Source: Torymus aiolomorphi
Lineage: Eukaryota > Arthropoda > Insecta > Hymenoptera > Torymidae
Direction: 5' to 3'
Length of the DNA stretch: 64,000 nt
Assembly (NCBI GenBank): GCA_036365515.1
Contig: CM070874.1
Span: forward strand, 214,510,942 to 214,574,941
Shown here piece after piece: positions 12,814 to 24,672 of the stretch (positions are counted from its first letter, which is position 1; every line of letters starts with the position of its first letter). The position numbers were made by a program, and so were the translations under genes. The notes beneath the pieces are model-generated. The model did no database searches, was not told the origin of the DNA, and saw nothing but the letters and a program-made list of their open reading frames with translations.

Positions 12814-13061
12814 ATGAGGCGTTTCACGTCAACTGCCCCAGATCGGCGCGTGAGTGCCAAATCGTGCTATTTCCAACTCATGTTTATGATACTAAAATGT
12901 ACTTAAAAAAATTATTTGATAAGCATTTTCAACGTGTTTTTTCCTCAGCTTTCCAATGATATAGGCAGTTTTTTCGAAATTTTCCATTTTCACATTCAAA
13001 AACTACAAAACATCTTATATCTCAAAAACCGCGCTGGGGCAGTTGACGTGAAACGCCTCAT
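12814..13061. mobile_element. MITE with perfect 27-bp terminal inverted repeats
   Basis: ATGAGGCGTTTCACGTCAAC... at 12814-12840 is the exact reverse complement of 13035-13061. The 248-bp unit has no credible coding frame. The only visible flanking direct repeat is AT, so the superfamily is unresolved. Confidence 0.72.
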
Positions 13062-13321
13062 ATATGGAGTACATGCACTAACAGTCATTTTGACAGATAT
13101 AAACATTCTCTTTCTCTTTACGGCGTAGACTCATGAGAGCGATCAATTTACGAATTATCATTTTTATGTAAATACTTTACATATTATTTTTAATAATATT
13201 TTTTTTCAAACTAGTGCTTCTATTAATTACAACTTATCTATTATATTATATTTAAAATCCAAAAATAAATAAAGCAATCAAAAAGAGTATAAACAACTAC
13301 AATATATATATATATATATAT

Positions 13322-14427
13322 TGTAACGGGGTTCAGTTACGGAGAGGGTATTAATCCCTCTCAGGGGTTCGCGGGGTAATATACGGGTGTAATCTACGCC
13401 CGGGCAACTCACCGTTGTAGAATCACCTGTAGTCCGGCAGAAGCGCCTCGGCACAGGTTCCGAACATGCGAGCCCGGCTTCTATTGTAGAAAGCCTAGGC
13501 CGCCTTCCCCTAGAACCGGCGCTGCGCTCTGCCGCTGCTGCCAACTCCTGCCCGCGAACTACCGGCTGCTCGCTAAGACCTAGCGTTACCAGCACAGCCG
13601 GCTTTTCCCGCGTACAACGCCGCTCAGGCTAACCTCTCGAGCGGCTATTGAGATACTTACACCTTGCTACCTTGTCCCCTCCAGGAGACGAGGTGCTCGG
13701 CTAACTGCAGCTGCTGAAATGGGTAGAGGGCGGTATTCGGGAAATCATGCATAGGTTAAGGCGCGCTCAATAAATACTCGTGACTCGACAAGTTAAGATA
13801 AAAACAAGGTTTTAATACGAAGAAGATGGTCGCGCAAGGGGCGCGAAACCCGAACAAACTGTATTACAACCCGCGACAGGCCGAGACTTCAACTACCGCA
13901 CGCACGCTCGCGGTTACGGTGGAGCCGCTTATCCGCGAGTGACGGGGGGGGGGGGGGGGGGGGAAGGCACCACGCGCCCGTTACCAAGAAGCACCGATGC
14001 AAGTGTAAGCCCTACTTACTCGGGGCTGGCCAGCCATCGCACGCAATCTATATGGAGCTGCCTCTCTCTCCCTCTCGTGCTCGTCCTCGCGCTCGCGTTC
14101 TCTCTCTTTCTCTCTCGCTTCCACTCCTTCCAGTGGTGGCGGCGCGATCGCTCGATTGGCTGCAGTCGTGGCGGCGCGGCACGCACACAAAACTCTCCGA
14201 TGCACGGAGCTCACTCACGACGCGACTTGTTGCGTGTCACCACGGTCAACAACAACATGGCCGCTCGTTCCCGCTCACAGCGGCGCGGCGGCTTCGTCTT
14301 CTTCTCCGACTACGTGGCGCTTGTTCCGCGTGGCGCTCTGCCGATCACGATACGTGCAAGCGCGCGAGATTCAAGTCTCGCGGCGCAGTGTACGTGATCC
14401 AGTTACCATATATCAGCGCCCGTCACA
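13322..14427 (-). repeat. 3' LTR of element 2 (1106 bp)
   Basis: Matches 21568-22662 throughout. It differs mainly in a run of 20 G at 13944-13963, where the other LTR has six. A polypurine tract (GGTGGGGGG on the minus strand, 14428-14437) abuts it inside the element. Confidence 0.95.
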
Positions 14428-14437
14428 CCCCCCACCT
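14428..14437 (-). promoter_or_regulatory. Polypurine tract of element 2
   Basis: The minus strand reads AGGTGGGGGG directly against the LTR edge TGTGACGGGC, the expected site of plus-strand priming. Confidence 0.7.
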
Positions 14438-14592
14438 AGATTCGGCGTACTCTGGACGCTGCATCGATCAGGAAGGAGATAGGGCGCTGATGGATGAAAT
14501 GAAACGCGGACGTCTGGTTTTGGGTAAGTGTCTTTAGACATCGCAGGCTCGCTGTGGTTTCCCACCGGCCGCGACGTAGGAAGGCGGAAAGG

Positions 14593-16346
14593 TCAGATGA
14601 CTTTCCGAGGGCGCCCGCGTCCTCGTTGCGGTTGAGATGGGGCGGATAGGGCCACCGGAGCGGGCCGAAGTGGGCCTACTACCACTGCTCGGGCTCCCGG
14701 AGGCCTTCCGCGTTCTCTCGGCGGGCGAGCCGAGGCGGGCGCTTGATTGGGGACGGATGGGACCGACGGATTTGGCCCGACTGGGTCTACTACCACTGCT
14801 CGGGCTCTCGCGGGTCTTCCGCGTCCCCTCCGTGGAAGAGATGAGGCGGGTGGTACCACCGGTGTCTGCTCGAGTGGGTCTACTACCACTGCTCGAGCAC
14901 CTGGGGGCCTCCCGCGTCTCCTCGGAAGCGTTTCGTCCAAGAGGGCGTCGCCGGAGGGCTCGCTTATTGGCGTGGCCTCCGTGTCGACCGGCCCTTCCGG
15001 CTCGTCGGGTTCTGGCGGAGCAGAGTGGTAACTTTTCAGCTGTTCCGCGGCCACCACCTCTTCTACCTCACCGCCGGCGCCTATCAATCTGTAGGTGTTA
15101 GGTCCAAGGTCATCCGTAATCCAATACGGACCTTCGAACTTCGGCGCTAGCTTCGCCGCAATGCCCTTGGCGGCTGAGGATAGGGGATGGTTGTGCTTCC
15201 GCACTCTGTCGCCTGGTTTGAAAGTTGGCTCGCGCCTGCCGGCGTCATAATAGCCGGCTTGGCGTTCTTGAGCCGCGCGCGCTCTCGAAGCGGCGCGCGC
15301 GTGCAACTCTGGAAGGGCCTCCATTCGCTTCTTCCAGTGAGCCAAACTTTCTTCCTGAGCCGGGGCGTCTGCTGCTACCTCTTGCATCCTCCGTTGCGTG
15401 CCAGGAGGTTCTGGCTGTCTCCAATAGAGCATTAGGGCCGGGCTCATCCCGGTAGAACTTTGCTCCGCCGTATTCACGGCGAAGAGAAGTTCCGGAAGCT
15501 TCTCGTCCCATGTACTATGCCGCTCCTTAGGATAGGAAGCGACCATCGTCTTTAGGGTACGGTTGGCTCGTTCTACCGGGTTAGCCTGAGGGTGATAGGG
15601 GGAGTGTGGGTGTGATGCACACCGCGCTCCCGCAGGAAGTCTTCCACGGCATGGTTCTTAAACTCGGTGCCGTTGTCAGACAGGAAGACTTCCGGGCAAC
15701 CGAATCGAAGAAAGATCTTCCGACTCAGTTCCGCTATCACCGTCTTGGCGTTTGCTTTGCGTATGGGGGAGGCCTCCACCCACCTGGTAAAGAGGTCCTG
15801 GAACACCAGGATATACTCGCAACCTTTGGAGCTTCGAGGCAACGGTCTGATAATGTCTCCAGCTACGACCTGCCAGGGTTTGTCGATTACTCGGCGTCCC
15901 ATGAGGCCGGCTGGAGCCCTTTGCTCCACCTTGAAGCGCTGGCACGTCTCGCAGTTTCGCACGTACTCCTGCGTATCCGCATAGTAGCGCGGCCAGTAAT
16001 AGCGCAGCGTGACTCTGGCGAACGTCTTCTCTCTGTCGAGGTGTCCAGCGGTGGCGTCATCGTGGCATTCTTGCAACACCTCGCGACGATGTTCTTCTGG
16101 TACTACCAGTTTCCAGGCATCGTCATCGTCGCCGAGGGTTGAGTCTACCTCTGAGTTGGAGCGGTACCGATAGAGACTGCCTGTTACGAGTTTGTAGGTG
16201 GAGTAGTCATTGGGCTGCTCCTTGACCTTGGCGCACCACTCCTGATACCACGTGTCCGCGGTGTCGGTGAACCACGACACCGCGGCCACTTCTAGCCCAT
16301 CCTCATCCTCATACATACGAGAGAGGGCGTCTGCCACGTGGTTCAA
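14593..16346 (-). pseudogene. pol: Integrase with AT-hook-like tail, element 2
   Basis: Inserts the element's cDNA. The first block (16346-15573) begins in the RNase H tail (VADALSRMYEDED). It continues with the HHCC module (HDDATAGHLDREK, NCETCQRFK) and core motifs VAGDIIRPLP and LSDNGTEFKN. A one-base loss in a run of C near 15596-15600 shifts the frame; the core resumes in the other frame with the third acidic residue (NPVERANRTLK). The second block (15546-14593) carries FEGPYWITDDLGPNTYRL (GPY/F module). A Pro-rich tail follows with four RGRP cores (residues 209-317 of 317), each except the last followed by ARAVVV. I see no chromodomain. Confidence 0.87.
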
Positions 16347-16373
16347 GGCGCCTTTGCGGTGTTCGACGGTGAA

Positions 16374-17141
16374 CTAGTGGCCTTGTAGCTCCAATGCCCA
16401 ACAAGCCAACCGGCTCGTGGGGTTTTTCAGTTGGCAGAGCCACCGCAAGCTGCTGTGGTCTGTCACTACCTTAAACTCGTAGCACTCGATGTACGGACGA
16501 AACTTTTGTATCGCCCATACCACTGCGAAGCATTCTCGCTCGGTCACGCTGTAGTTGCGCTCCGCCGGTGTAAGCACGCGGCTCGCGAACTCGATCACCC
16601 GCTCCTGCTCTTCCCATTCTTAAAGGAGCACTGCCCCTAGGCCCACGTCGCTCGCATCCGTCTGCACGATGTATAACCCCTCGGGGTGAGGTCGCTGCAG
16701 AACCGGCGCGGTCATCACCATCGCTCTCAGCAGCTCGAAAGCGTACTGCTGCTCCTCGAGCCACTCATACTTCTGGTTCTTCTTAGTCAGGTTTGTGAGC
16801 GGCTCAGCGATGGTGGCGTAGTTCGGTATGAATCTTCGATACCACGAGGTGGTGCCTAGGAACCTTCGCAGTGCCTTCAGGTTCGGGGGCGCTGGGTAAT
16901 TCTTAATTGGTTCAATCTTGGCCGGGTTAGGCCTCGTACCGTCCCGGTTAACCAAGAATCCCAGGTAGGCTACCTCTGGCTTGCAGAAAACACACTTATC
17001 TGCGTTAAGCGTCAATCCAGCGGCTACTAGCCGTTCTAGCACCATTCGGAGGCACGCCTTATGCTTCTCGAATGTCTCGGCGACAATTATGATGTCGTCG
17101 AGATAGGCATAGACGTACGGCTCTAGCTCGGGTCCGAGCAC
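16374..17141 (-). pseudogene. pol: RT C-terminal part and RNase H, element 2
   Basis: Continues the frame of the 17142-18404 block after a TAG. It has the RT active site YAYLDDIIIVAETFEKH, then AGLTLNADKCVF and TTSWYRRFIPNYA (thumb/connection). RNase H motifs are [32 protein letters not shown] and [10 protein letters not shown]; the last acidic site lies downstream in ADALSR at about 16330. In-frame stops at 16620-16622 (TAA) and 16374-16376 (TAG) break it. The encoded order equals Gypsy Pol. Confidence 0.88.
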
Positions 17142-18404
17142 CTAGTCTATGAGCCGCTGGAAGGTGGCGGGCGCGTTTGTCAGCCCATACGGCATCCGCC
17201 GAAATTGGTATAGCCCCATCCCGGGGACTGTAAAGGCCGTTATGGGCCGCGCTTCCGCTACCAGAGGTATCTGGTGATACGCACTCTTAAGGTCGAGGGT
17301 GGAGATGAACTTCGCCTTCCTTAGTTTCCGCAGAATATCCTGCATATTCGGCAGGGGATAGGCGTCCGGTTCTGTGACTACGTTTACCTTGCGCAGGTCT
17401 TCACAGAACCGCCGTGTCCCATCACTCTTGCGGGTCATCACGATAGGGCTCGACCAACCGCTGCGGGAGGGCTCGATCACTCCTTTCTCGAGCATCTCCC
17501 GCACCTGGCGGTGCATCTCTTCTTGCACTTTATCCGAGACTGGATAGTGCTTCTGTTTGATCGGCTGATCGTCCCGCAGAGTGATCCCATGCTCCACGCC
17601 CTTTACGCATCCTAAGCCTGGCGGAAGCTTGCTCAGGATGGCGTTAACCATTTCCTTCAGCTCCGCCCGCTGAAGGTCCGTAGCGTCCTCGAGCCTGATG
17701 GCGGACACTGCGCTGGGATCGGGCGTTAAGCTGGCTACCTCCAGCTCAACGTAGGACTCTGAGTCTTTACAGAAGAGCCGATCCGTATCCGGGTCAAGTA
17801 CAGCCCTGAACGCACGTACAAAGTTGACCCCTAAATAGCAGTCTGCATCGAGCTGGGGCATAATGGCGACTCTAATCTCGCGAGTAAGCCCCCCCACCGT
17901 GATCGGAAGAAACACGTGGCCTAGCAAGGGACTGCGGCTACCATCCGCGAGTCTCACACCTCGCTTTTCGGACGCTACGAAATCTCGTTTGAGCGCTGTG
18001 TCCAGTTGGAGGCCAACGGTGCCCATCACCGTTGTGGACGCTCCTGGATCCAACAGCGCTCGGAGATTGAACTCACCCACCTCTACCTGAATCCACTAAC
18101 GCGTCTCGGCATCGGTTGGCTGGCCGACGGAGGCTTCTCCTCGGTCATGAGGTGGGTAAGCTTCCGACTCCTTGGGGGCCGGGCGAAGGTCGCACACGGC
18201 CACAGTGTCCTCGCACACTGGAGTCGGGTCAGGAGACGGTACTACGGGTACCGCCGGGGTAGACTCGAGTGGGTCTACTACCACTGCTCGAGCTCCCCGG
18301 GGGCTTGGGTCGGGGGCGACTTCTACCGATCGCCCCCCTTCCCGTTTCCCGAACAATTCGGGCAGTACCTCGCCGAGTAGCCAATCTCCCCGCATAGGTG
18401 GCAT
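17142..18404 (-). pseudogene. pol: Protease and RT N-terminal part, element 2
   Basis: The frame opens at about 18404 with a Pro-rich segment containing PRGARAVVVDPLE, the same peptide found in the integrase tail. It passes a TAG at 18096-18098 and enters protease, ALLDPGASTTVMG. The catalytic Asp is present; the usual Thr/Ser after it is Pro. RT starts with DAYPLPNMQDIL and motif A STLDLKSAYHQIPL, then RRMPYGLTNAPATFQRLI. It ends at a TAG (17142-17144) that interrupts the palm just before the YLDD segment. Gag lies in another frame, so Pol probably needed frameshifting. Confidence 0.87.
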
Positions 18405-20256
18405 TTCAGCGGCCCTTTCGGCTCTCCCGGGGGTCTACTCCCGGAGTTGGCGAGCGGCGTGACGTCCCCTCCCGGACGCGCGCCCTTGTCGCTTGGCTTT
18501 GGCGCCGGGGGTCTCTCTATCCCCGTTCGCCCAGGCGGCTGGTGGCCACGCCCCTTACGCGGGCCACCAGGTGCGTGCCTCGGTGGGGAAGTTCACCCGG
18601 AACTCTCCATCCGGGGGTTCCCCATATCCGCGAGGCTTTGCTTCAGGACCCTCCGAAGCATGTCCTCCAAATTCTCCTGCTTGGGGTCCTTCTCCTCTCT
18701 CACCGCTGCCACCTTGCTCTCCTTGCTCCCCCTCGGCCTGTGCTGGGTATAGCACGGAGGAGGGGGTTTGTACGCCATTTCTGGCAGCAAGGTGGATCCT
18801 GGCGGTGGCGGCGGCAGGTACGCCTTGGAGTACTCCAAGATCTGCTCAGCATCTACCGCCAGATCAAACAGCTCCTCGATGGTTCGGAATTCCGATCTCC
18901 GAACCATGGGCTGCAACTGCGGCTTGAGGTTGCGGTGGAGTTGATCCAGCTGCTGTTCCAGGCTGGGGACGGGCGACATCTTCCTTATTATCGCTACGAG
19001 GCACGTGATATAATCCCTCACGGCCTCGTCCGTCCCGTGTGTGTGACTATTGGCTTCGGCGATCAGCCGCTGCTGGTACCCTTTCGTCGTGCCGTACCAG
19101 CGCCTCGCCGCCGATAGGAAGTCTTGCCACGTGGCCCACTTCTCTTTCTCATTGCGGTACCACGTGGCCGCCGTGTCCGTAAACAGCTCCGACAGGGACG
19201 ACAGCACCTCCTCTTCCGTGAGGTTGGCCAGGACCCGACAGTCTTCTAGCCTTGCGAGGAACACGTGGCTCTTCGCGCCAGAGAAGCGTATGTGCCATTT
19301 ACGCACGATTTGGCCAATGTCTCTCGAGTGGTACAGACCCGACCTCGAGAAGTTGGCCGACGTGTTCTCCGCGTTCCGCCAACTCGAGCCTCTCGCCGAA
19401 CTTCGGCGATCTCCCCCCTCCCAGGCTGGATTTACTCCGTGAAGTCCAGCCTGGAACTCTGGGGGAGTTGGCGGTGGCGAAGGCTGCCTTTGTTACCAGG
19501 TTTCTGTTCGTTCTGGCATCGTGAACGTTTCCTCGAACCTGACATTTTGTCCTGGCCTGTTGTCGCCTAGCCTGGTACTTGATGCTGCGTGTCGCGACTG
19601 CTCCGGCATTCGGGTGTCCTGCGTCATTGGTCGCTGGGAGGCCTCTAATTTTTCCTCCAGCGATCGTACCCTCACTATTAGGTTTACTAATAGTGAGGTG
19701 ACGTCCTCCGGCACTTCGAAATTTGTGCCGTCGTGCGACACCAGCGGCATCATCTTTGGCTGCGATGGGTGTCGGTTGGTTGCACCGGAGGCGCCTTCTT
19801 GTCCTCGGCCGCACTCTCCGGTACCTCTTTCTTCCTCTTCTTCTTCCACGTCCTTGTTCGCCGCGCATGGCGTTGTGTTGGGTGCTGGGCCGGGGTCTCG
19901 GCATCCTTTGTCGATTTCCGTAGCATGCTTAGAACCGCATCGCTAACCTTTATTACTTGTAATGGGTGTCGTTCCCAACCCGTTGTTTCGACAAAGGTGT
20001 CGTTCGGCTCCGACACGATCCTTTCGATCAATTGTTCCCAAAGGATCGTTCGTCGCGCGATGGCCCCTACCGTGTCCGCCGACTCTGCGAAGTCTTGCGG
20101 CGCGTAAATGCCCAGCATCCAATTTTTCAGTCTCTCGCACAGGCGGAAGAAGGAGCCCTGTCGCCTCAATTCCAATTGCGACAGGTAGTCGTCCAGCTCG
20201 TTACGAGAGATATACAACAGCCAATCCGTCAAGGCATCGTCGATGTTGTACGCCAT
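18310..20256 (-). pseudogene. gag: Gag, element 2 (two frames, nonsense-interrupted)
   Basis: The N-terminal 168 codons (20256-19750) begin MAYNIDDALTDWLLYISRNE and end in a Lys/Arg-rich stretch. There the coding frame changes, apparently by a small indel. The second frame (19849 on) has a coiled-coil-like LLVNLIVRVRSLEEKL, a stop at 19493-19495, then the capsid core (ELFTDTAATWYRNEKEKW, QQLDQLHRNLKPQLQP). A TGA at 18593-18595 follows, then an Arg/Gly/Pro-rich basic linker. A zinc knuckle CHLCGEIGYSARYC (about 18362-18403) closes it. The His of the CCHC motif is Tyr here (TAC, one base from CAC). Confidence 0.8.
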
Positions 20257-21544
20257 TACAAATCAAACGACGTGGCGTGTGTGTGCAAGGGGATTGGTCT
20301 TCAATCCCACGGGTTTTAAGGTGCTTTTGCACGGTCAGTGGTATCCTTCACAAGGTACCTACTGGATTACCACTGACTAAGGAAAACGCGAATTTTCCCA
20401 ACTGGTGGTTTGGTCTCTAATCGCTAGACCAGTGTAACTCGCTTTTTAACCTGCTTGCTTGGAGGTTATGTCGCTTTTTGGGTATGCGCGAATGTGGTTC
20501 GCTTGTTTGCGCAATATGCTAATGCTTTTATCGCATGCGCGACGATTCGACGTCTGCGCAAGCGATAAAGTCGGTGCCGTAGCAATTTCGCGGGCGCGTG
20601 AGCGGTTTAGCGGGGTTTCTCCCTTAGAGCAAGCGATTCCGCGGCCCCGAACGAAATTTCCACTTTTCCACCCTTTACGCCTCCGCGAACTCGAAGTTAT
20701 TGGTTCGCACACCTCCCCGTGAGGTGTACTAGATATTCCGCGTGCTAGGTCGGAATTTCCGTTTTTCGACCCTTTGCGCATGCGCGAACTCGAAATTCGT
20801 GGTTCGCGCACCTCCCCGTCAGGTGTACTAGCGATTCCACGTGCTAGGTCGAAATTTCCGTTTTTCGACCCTTTGCGCATGCGCGAACTCGAAATTCGTG
20901 GTTCGCGCACCTCCCAGTTAGGTGTACTACCGATTCCGCGGGCTAAATCAAAATTTCAATTTTTGGCCCTTTGCGCATGCGCAAACTCGAAATTAGTGGA
21001 TGTGCGCACCTCCTGGTGAGATGCGCTACCGATTCCGCGGTAGTGATTTTCCACTTTTTTTTTTCGATTTCTGCGCATGCGCGGCCTCAAAATTGCTGCG
21101 CGCGCACTCTAGGTTACCCCCCGCGACCGCGCTTACGCGTATTTCCCCAAAATTGCGGAAATTTCCGCTAATAACCCGAAAATGCGGAATGGGTACGTAA
21201 ACTGCCACTTTACGCCCGGCGTGCACGTGAGTTGTCCCACAAAGAGATTGAGCGCTAGGAACCTACTGTTGCTTAACAAAAAGAATGTTAAATGAATAAT
21301 TATTATTTAATCTCTTTGTTGACCTCACTAAGTACTTCAACAATGCTCGGCCTTCACAAGCAATGTCCTCGCTAAGTGCGTGCAGGCCGGGTTATTCCCT
21401 CCAAGCAAGGTTAGGAACCACCAGTTGGTTACCCTTGCACACACTATACACTTTTATAATAATTAATTATCCCTCTCGATAATTAATTATTCGCACGCGG
21501 TCTCGACCTGTTTAAATACTCGAATTATTCCCTAACCAATGCTT
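20257..21544 (-). other. 5' leader of element 2 with ~98-bp tandem repeats
   Basis: Between the primer site and gag. GCGCATGCGC recurs near 20777, 20875, 20973 and 21073, and the flanking TTCGCGCACCTCCC...AGGTGTACTA recurs with it, giving four to five degenerate units over about 20620-21090. A minus-strand frame at 20446-20910 reads through the units as a repeated peptide. I treat it as repeat-driven, though the conserved frame is noted. Confidence 0.75.
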
Positions 21545-21565
21545 CCCAACACGTTAAGGGCGCCA
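21545..21565 (-). promoter_or_regulatory. Putative primer binding site, element 2
   Basis: The minus strand reads TGGCGCCCTTAACGTGTTGG two bases inside the 5' LTR, and starts TGG as a CCA-ended tRNA primer requires. The tRNA was not identified. Nearly the same string occurs in the gag-only element at 28430-28449. Confidence 0.65.
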
Positions 21566-21567
21566 GT

Positions 21568-22659
21568 TGTAACGGGGTTCAGTTACGGAGAGGGTATTAA
21601 TCCCTCTCAGGGGTTCGCGGGGTAATATTCGGGTGTAATCTACGCCCGGGCAACTCACCGTTGTAGAATCACCTGTAGTCCGGCAGAAGCGCCTCGGCAC
21701 AGGTTCCGAACATGCGAGCCCGGCTTCTATTGTAGAAAGCCTAGGCCGCCTTCCCCTAGAACCGGCGCTGCGCTCTGCCGCTACTGCCAACTCCTGCCCG
21801 CGAACTACCGGCTGCTCGCTAAGATCTAGCGTTACCAGCGCAGTCGGCTTTTCCCGCGTACAACGCCGCTCAGGCTAACCTCTCCAGTGGCTATTGAGAT
21901 ACTTACACCTTGCTACCTTGTCCCCTCCAGGAGACGAGGTGCTCGGCTAACTGCAGCTGCTGAAATGGGTAGAGGGCGGTATTCGGGAAATCATGCATAG
22001 GTTAAGGCGCGCTCAATAAATACTCGTGACTCGACAAGTTAAGATAAAAACAAGGTTTTAATACGAAGAAGATGGTCGCGCAAGAGGCGCGAAACCCGAA
22101 CAAACTGTATTACAACCCGCGACAGGCCGAGACTTCAACTACCGCACGCACGCTCGCGGTTACGGCGGAGCCGGTTATCCGCGGGTGACGGGGGGAGGAA
22201 TGCACCACGCGCCCGTCACCAAGAAGCACCGATGCAAGTGTAAGCCCTACTTACTCGGGGCTGGCCAGCCATCGCACGCAATCTATACGGAGCTGCCTCT
22301 CTCTCCCTCTCGTGCTCGTCCTCGCGCTCGCGTTCTCTCTCTTTCTCTCTCGCTTCCACTCCTCCCAGTGGTGGCAGCGCGATTGCTCGATTGGCTGCAG
22401 TCGTGGCGGCGCGGCACGCACACAAAACTCTCCGATGCACGGAGCTCACTCACGACGCGACTTGTTGCGTGTCACCACGGTCAACAACAACATAGCCGCT
22501 CGTTCCCGCTCACAGCGGCGCGGCGGCTTCGTCTTCTTCTCCGACTACTTAGCGCTTGTTCCGCGTGGCGCTCTGCCGATCACGATACGGGCAAGCGCGC
22601 GAGATTCAAGCCTCGCGGCGCAGTGTACGTGATCCACTTACCATATATCGGCGCCCGTC

Positions 22660-22662
<3 letters not shown>
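21568..22662 (-). repeat. 5' LTR of element 2 (1095 bp)
   Basis: Near-identical to 13322-14427. Starts TGTAACGGGG and ends GCCCGTCACA, directly followed by a TA microsatellite. Confidence 0.95.
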
Positions 22663-22698
<36 letters not shown>

Positions 22699-24170
22699 TG
22701 TGTATATCCTGGTTTAATACGCACACGAACGCCATCTTACGACTAACCATTGAAGCTGATTAAAGAAAAAACTTTTTTGAAAAATAAATTTAAATTCAGA
22801 GTTTCAAAACATCATTATGTTAGTCTATAATTTTATTTTAACAATTAAAGAACCATATAATTATGTTCATCAAATGAAAAACCTTTTATCTTGTACATAC
22901 ATTTTTTTTACATACATTATTAATGATTTTTTTTAAAGAACGTTTCAAATAAAAATAAAACAAAATGCTCCTCTGACTGTCAATGCCAACACTACAACAG
23001 TAAACATATTTCAGTTAGTAAAATTTTCTTTATTGTTTGTGAAAGAATACAAAAAAGATTACAAAAATTTAGAAGATAATTACTTTTATTTTTCTAAATA
23101 AGTAAGACTTTTTGTGTTAGACAAACCCATTTACAATCAAATTTGTACGTATATTATAAAATATAGTATTTAATTCTTTATATATTATTTTGTATATTAT
23201 TAAATAATAGTACTAAAAATTAAGGTTAATTTATGGCATAAATTACGTATTGTATTATACATAAATTCAAATAAAAATAGTAAAGTATATATACACCGCA
23301 TAGATCAACTATTAAGGTAATAGTCATTTCTTTTTTTTTATATTTTAGAACTTTTAAATCATGATGATTTATTCGCTATAAATATTTCAGTTATAAGTAG
23401 TAGGTTTTACAAAAAATTATTATACTTTTAAGCCCCATGCGTTCAAAAAACCAAGCCATATTTACAGACAGATATATATTTGATTCTTTAATTAGTATGA
23501 ACATTTTTAATGGAAGATAGAGTTTAAAATTATGTAGTTACGTGATTAATTTTTTCCTACTGGTATTATATTATCGAGAGCACTGCCAGATGACGTAATC
23601 AATATACTGAAATTCATATGAGCATAAGAAACTATCAAATTTCTTATAATTTTTTTTTAAACTTTTTGAAAAACCTTAATTTATAAATGTCGTTAATACG
23701 TGCTTGAAAACCCGATATTCAAAGCGGTAGTTAAAATAAAAATATTTAACTTAAAAAATGCAGCGTTAACATAGAATCCCTTTTATAATTCGTTTAAAAA
23801 AATACATTTTTTACTATCAAAAAAATTTTCTTTGTGGTTGTTTTTCAATCGTGAGGTATAAAACTAAAAATCAAGAGGAATAATAATATGGTACAATTTT
23901 CAATATGATAAACGAAATTAATTTCAGAGACATAGTAATATAACAAAAAACGTCCATGTTATTTGCATATCTATATATAGTCACACCCTGTAAGTGGTAT
24001 TTATTTCAAATATCCTATTGACACCTTTTTGCTTACACTCTTTTTTTTTTTTTTTTTTTTTTTTTGGAGTAGTATATGAAAGCTTATAATGGGTTTCATA
24101 AATAATATTTTTAAATCACAATTTTCGCAACATTGATGAAATTGAACATCACTAGCCCCAGAGAACGTCC
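22663..24170. other. AT-rich non-coding stretch
   Basis: Begins with a TA microsatellite (22663-22695) and includes a T run at 24042-24065. I found no open frame with coding character, no terminal repeats and no RNA gene. Confidence 0.6.
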
Positions 24171-24561
24171 TTAACCCTTTCGTACCGAGACCCCTTTCTC
24201 GAGGAAAAAGTGACTTTTTTGTTATATACTATAATTATGAAGGCTTCAACTAAGATCAATCTACAGTTTTCTTTTTTAAAAGTGTCGATAAGTACTATTT
24301 TTCAAGTGGATCCTCCAGGACCATACGGTCTTAATGATTTTTTTCTTTAATCAGAAAATGTTTATATTTAAATAAATTATTTATCGCGTTTGAGTGACGA
24401 AAAATACTGCGGGCTCATTATTAGGCCACACGAATTTGCGAGTTTGAAAAATTTGTTTTTTTTAAGCATAGCTCATAATTTAGATAAATATAACGATAAA
24501 AATTTCAAACAAAAAATTTTCAAGGTGTAATCGACATTATTCGAAACCTCGCTATGTACAC

Positions 24562-24567
<6 letters not shown>

Positions 24568-24642
<75 letters not shown>
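24568..24642. repeat. TA microsatellite
   Basis: Uninterrupted alternating T and A inside the piggyBac-like element, just left of the LTR element. Confidence 0.95.
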
Positions 24643-24646
<4 letters not shown>

Positions 24647-24672
24647 TACATACATAGATTGTATATATACAT

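Larger units (their letters stand above)
13322..22662 (-). mobile_element. Ty3/Gypsy LTR retrotransposon, element 2 (complete, degenerate)
   Basis: Direct repeats at 13322-14427 and 21568-22662 share TGTAACGGGG starts and GCCCGTCACA ends. Between them, on the minus strand, lie gag, protease, RT, RNase H and integrase in Gypsy order. Both flanks are TA microsatellite (ATATAT), so the target was a TA tract and the duplication cannot be told apart. The element is GC-rich against its AT-rich surroundings. Nonsense codons at 18593, 18096, 17142, 16620 and 16374 plus a frameshift in integrase inactivate it. The LTRs are almost identical, so insertion is fairly recent. Confidence 0.95.

Noticed and set aside
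13939..14537. Several overlapping open frames in the left LTR of element 2 (also 22185-22763)
   Set aside because: GC-rich LTR sequence opens frames in several phases; no domain and no conserved single frame.
14637..15511. Plus-strand and alternative-frame open frames over the integrase tail
   Set aside because: Shadows of the minus-strand integrase in GC-rich DNA; the minus frame carries the recognised motifs.
20446..20910. Repeated basic peptide frame in the leader of element 2 as a gene
   Set aside because: Driven by the ~98-bp tandem repeat; no start context or domain. Kept only as an observation.
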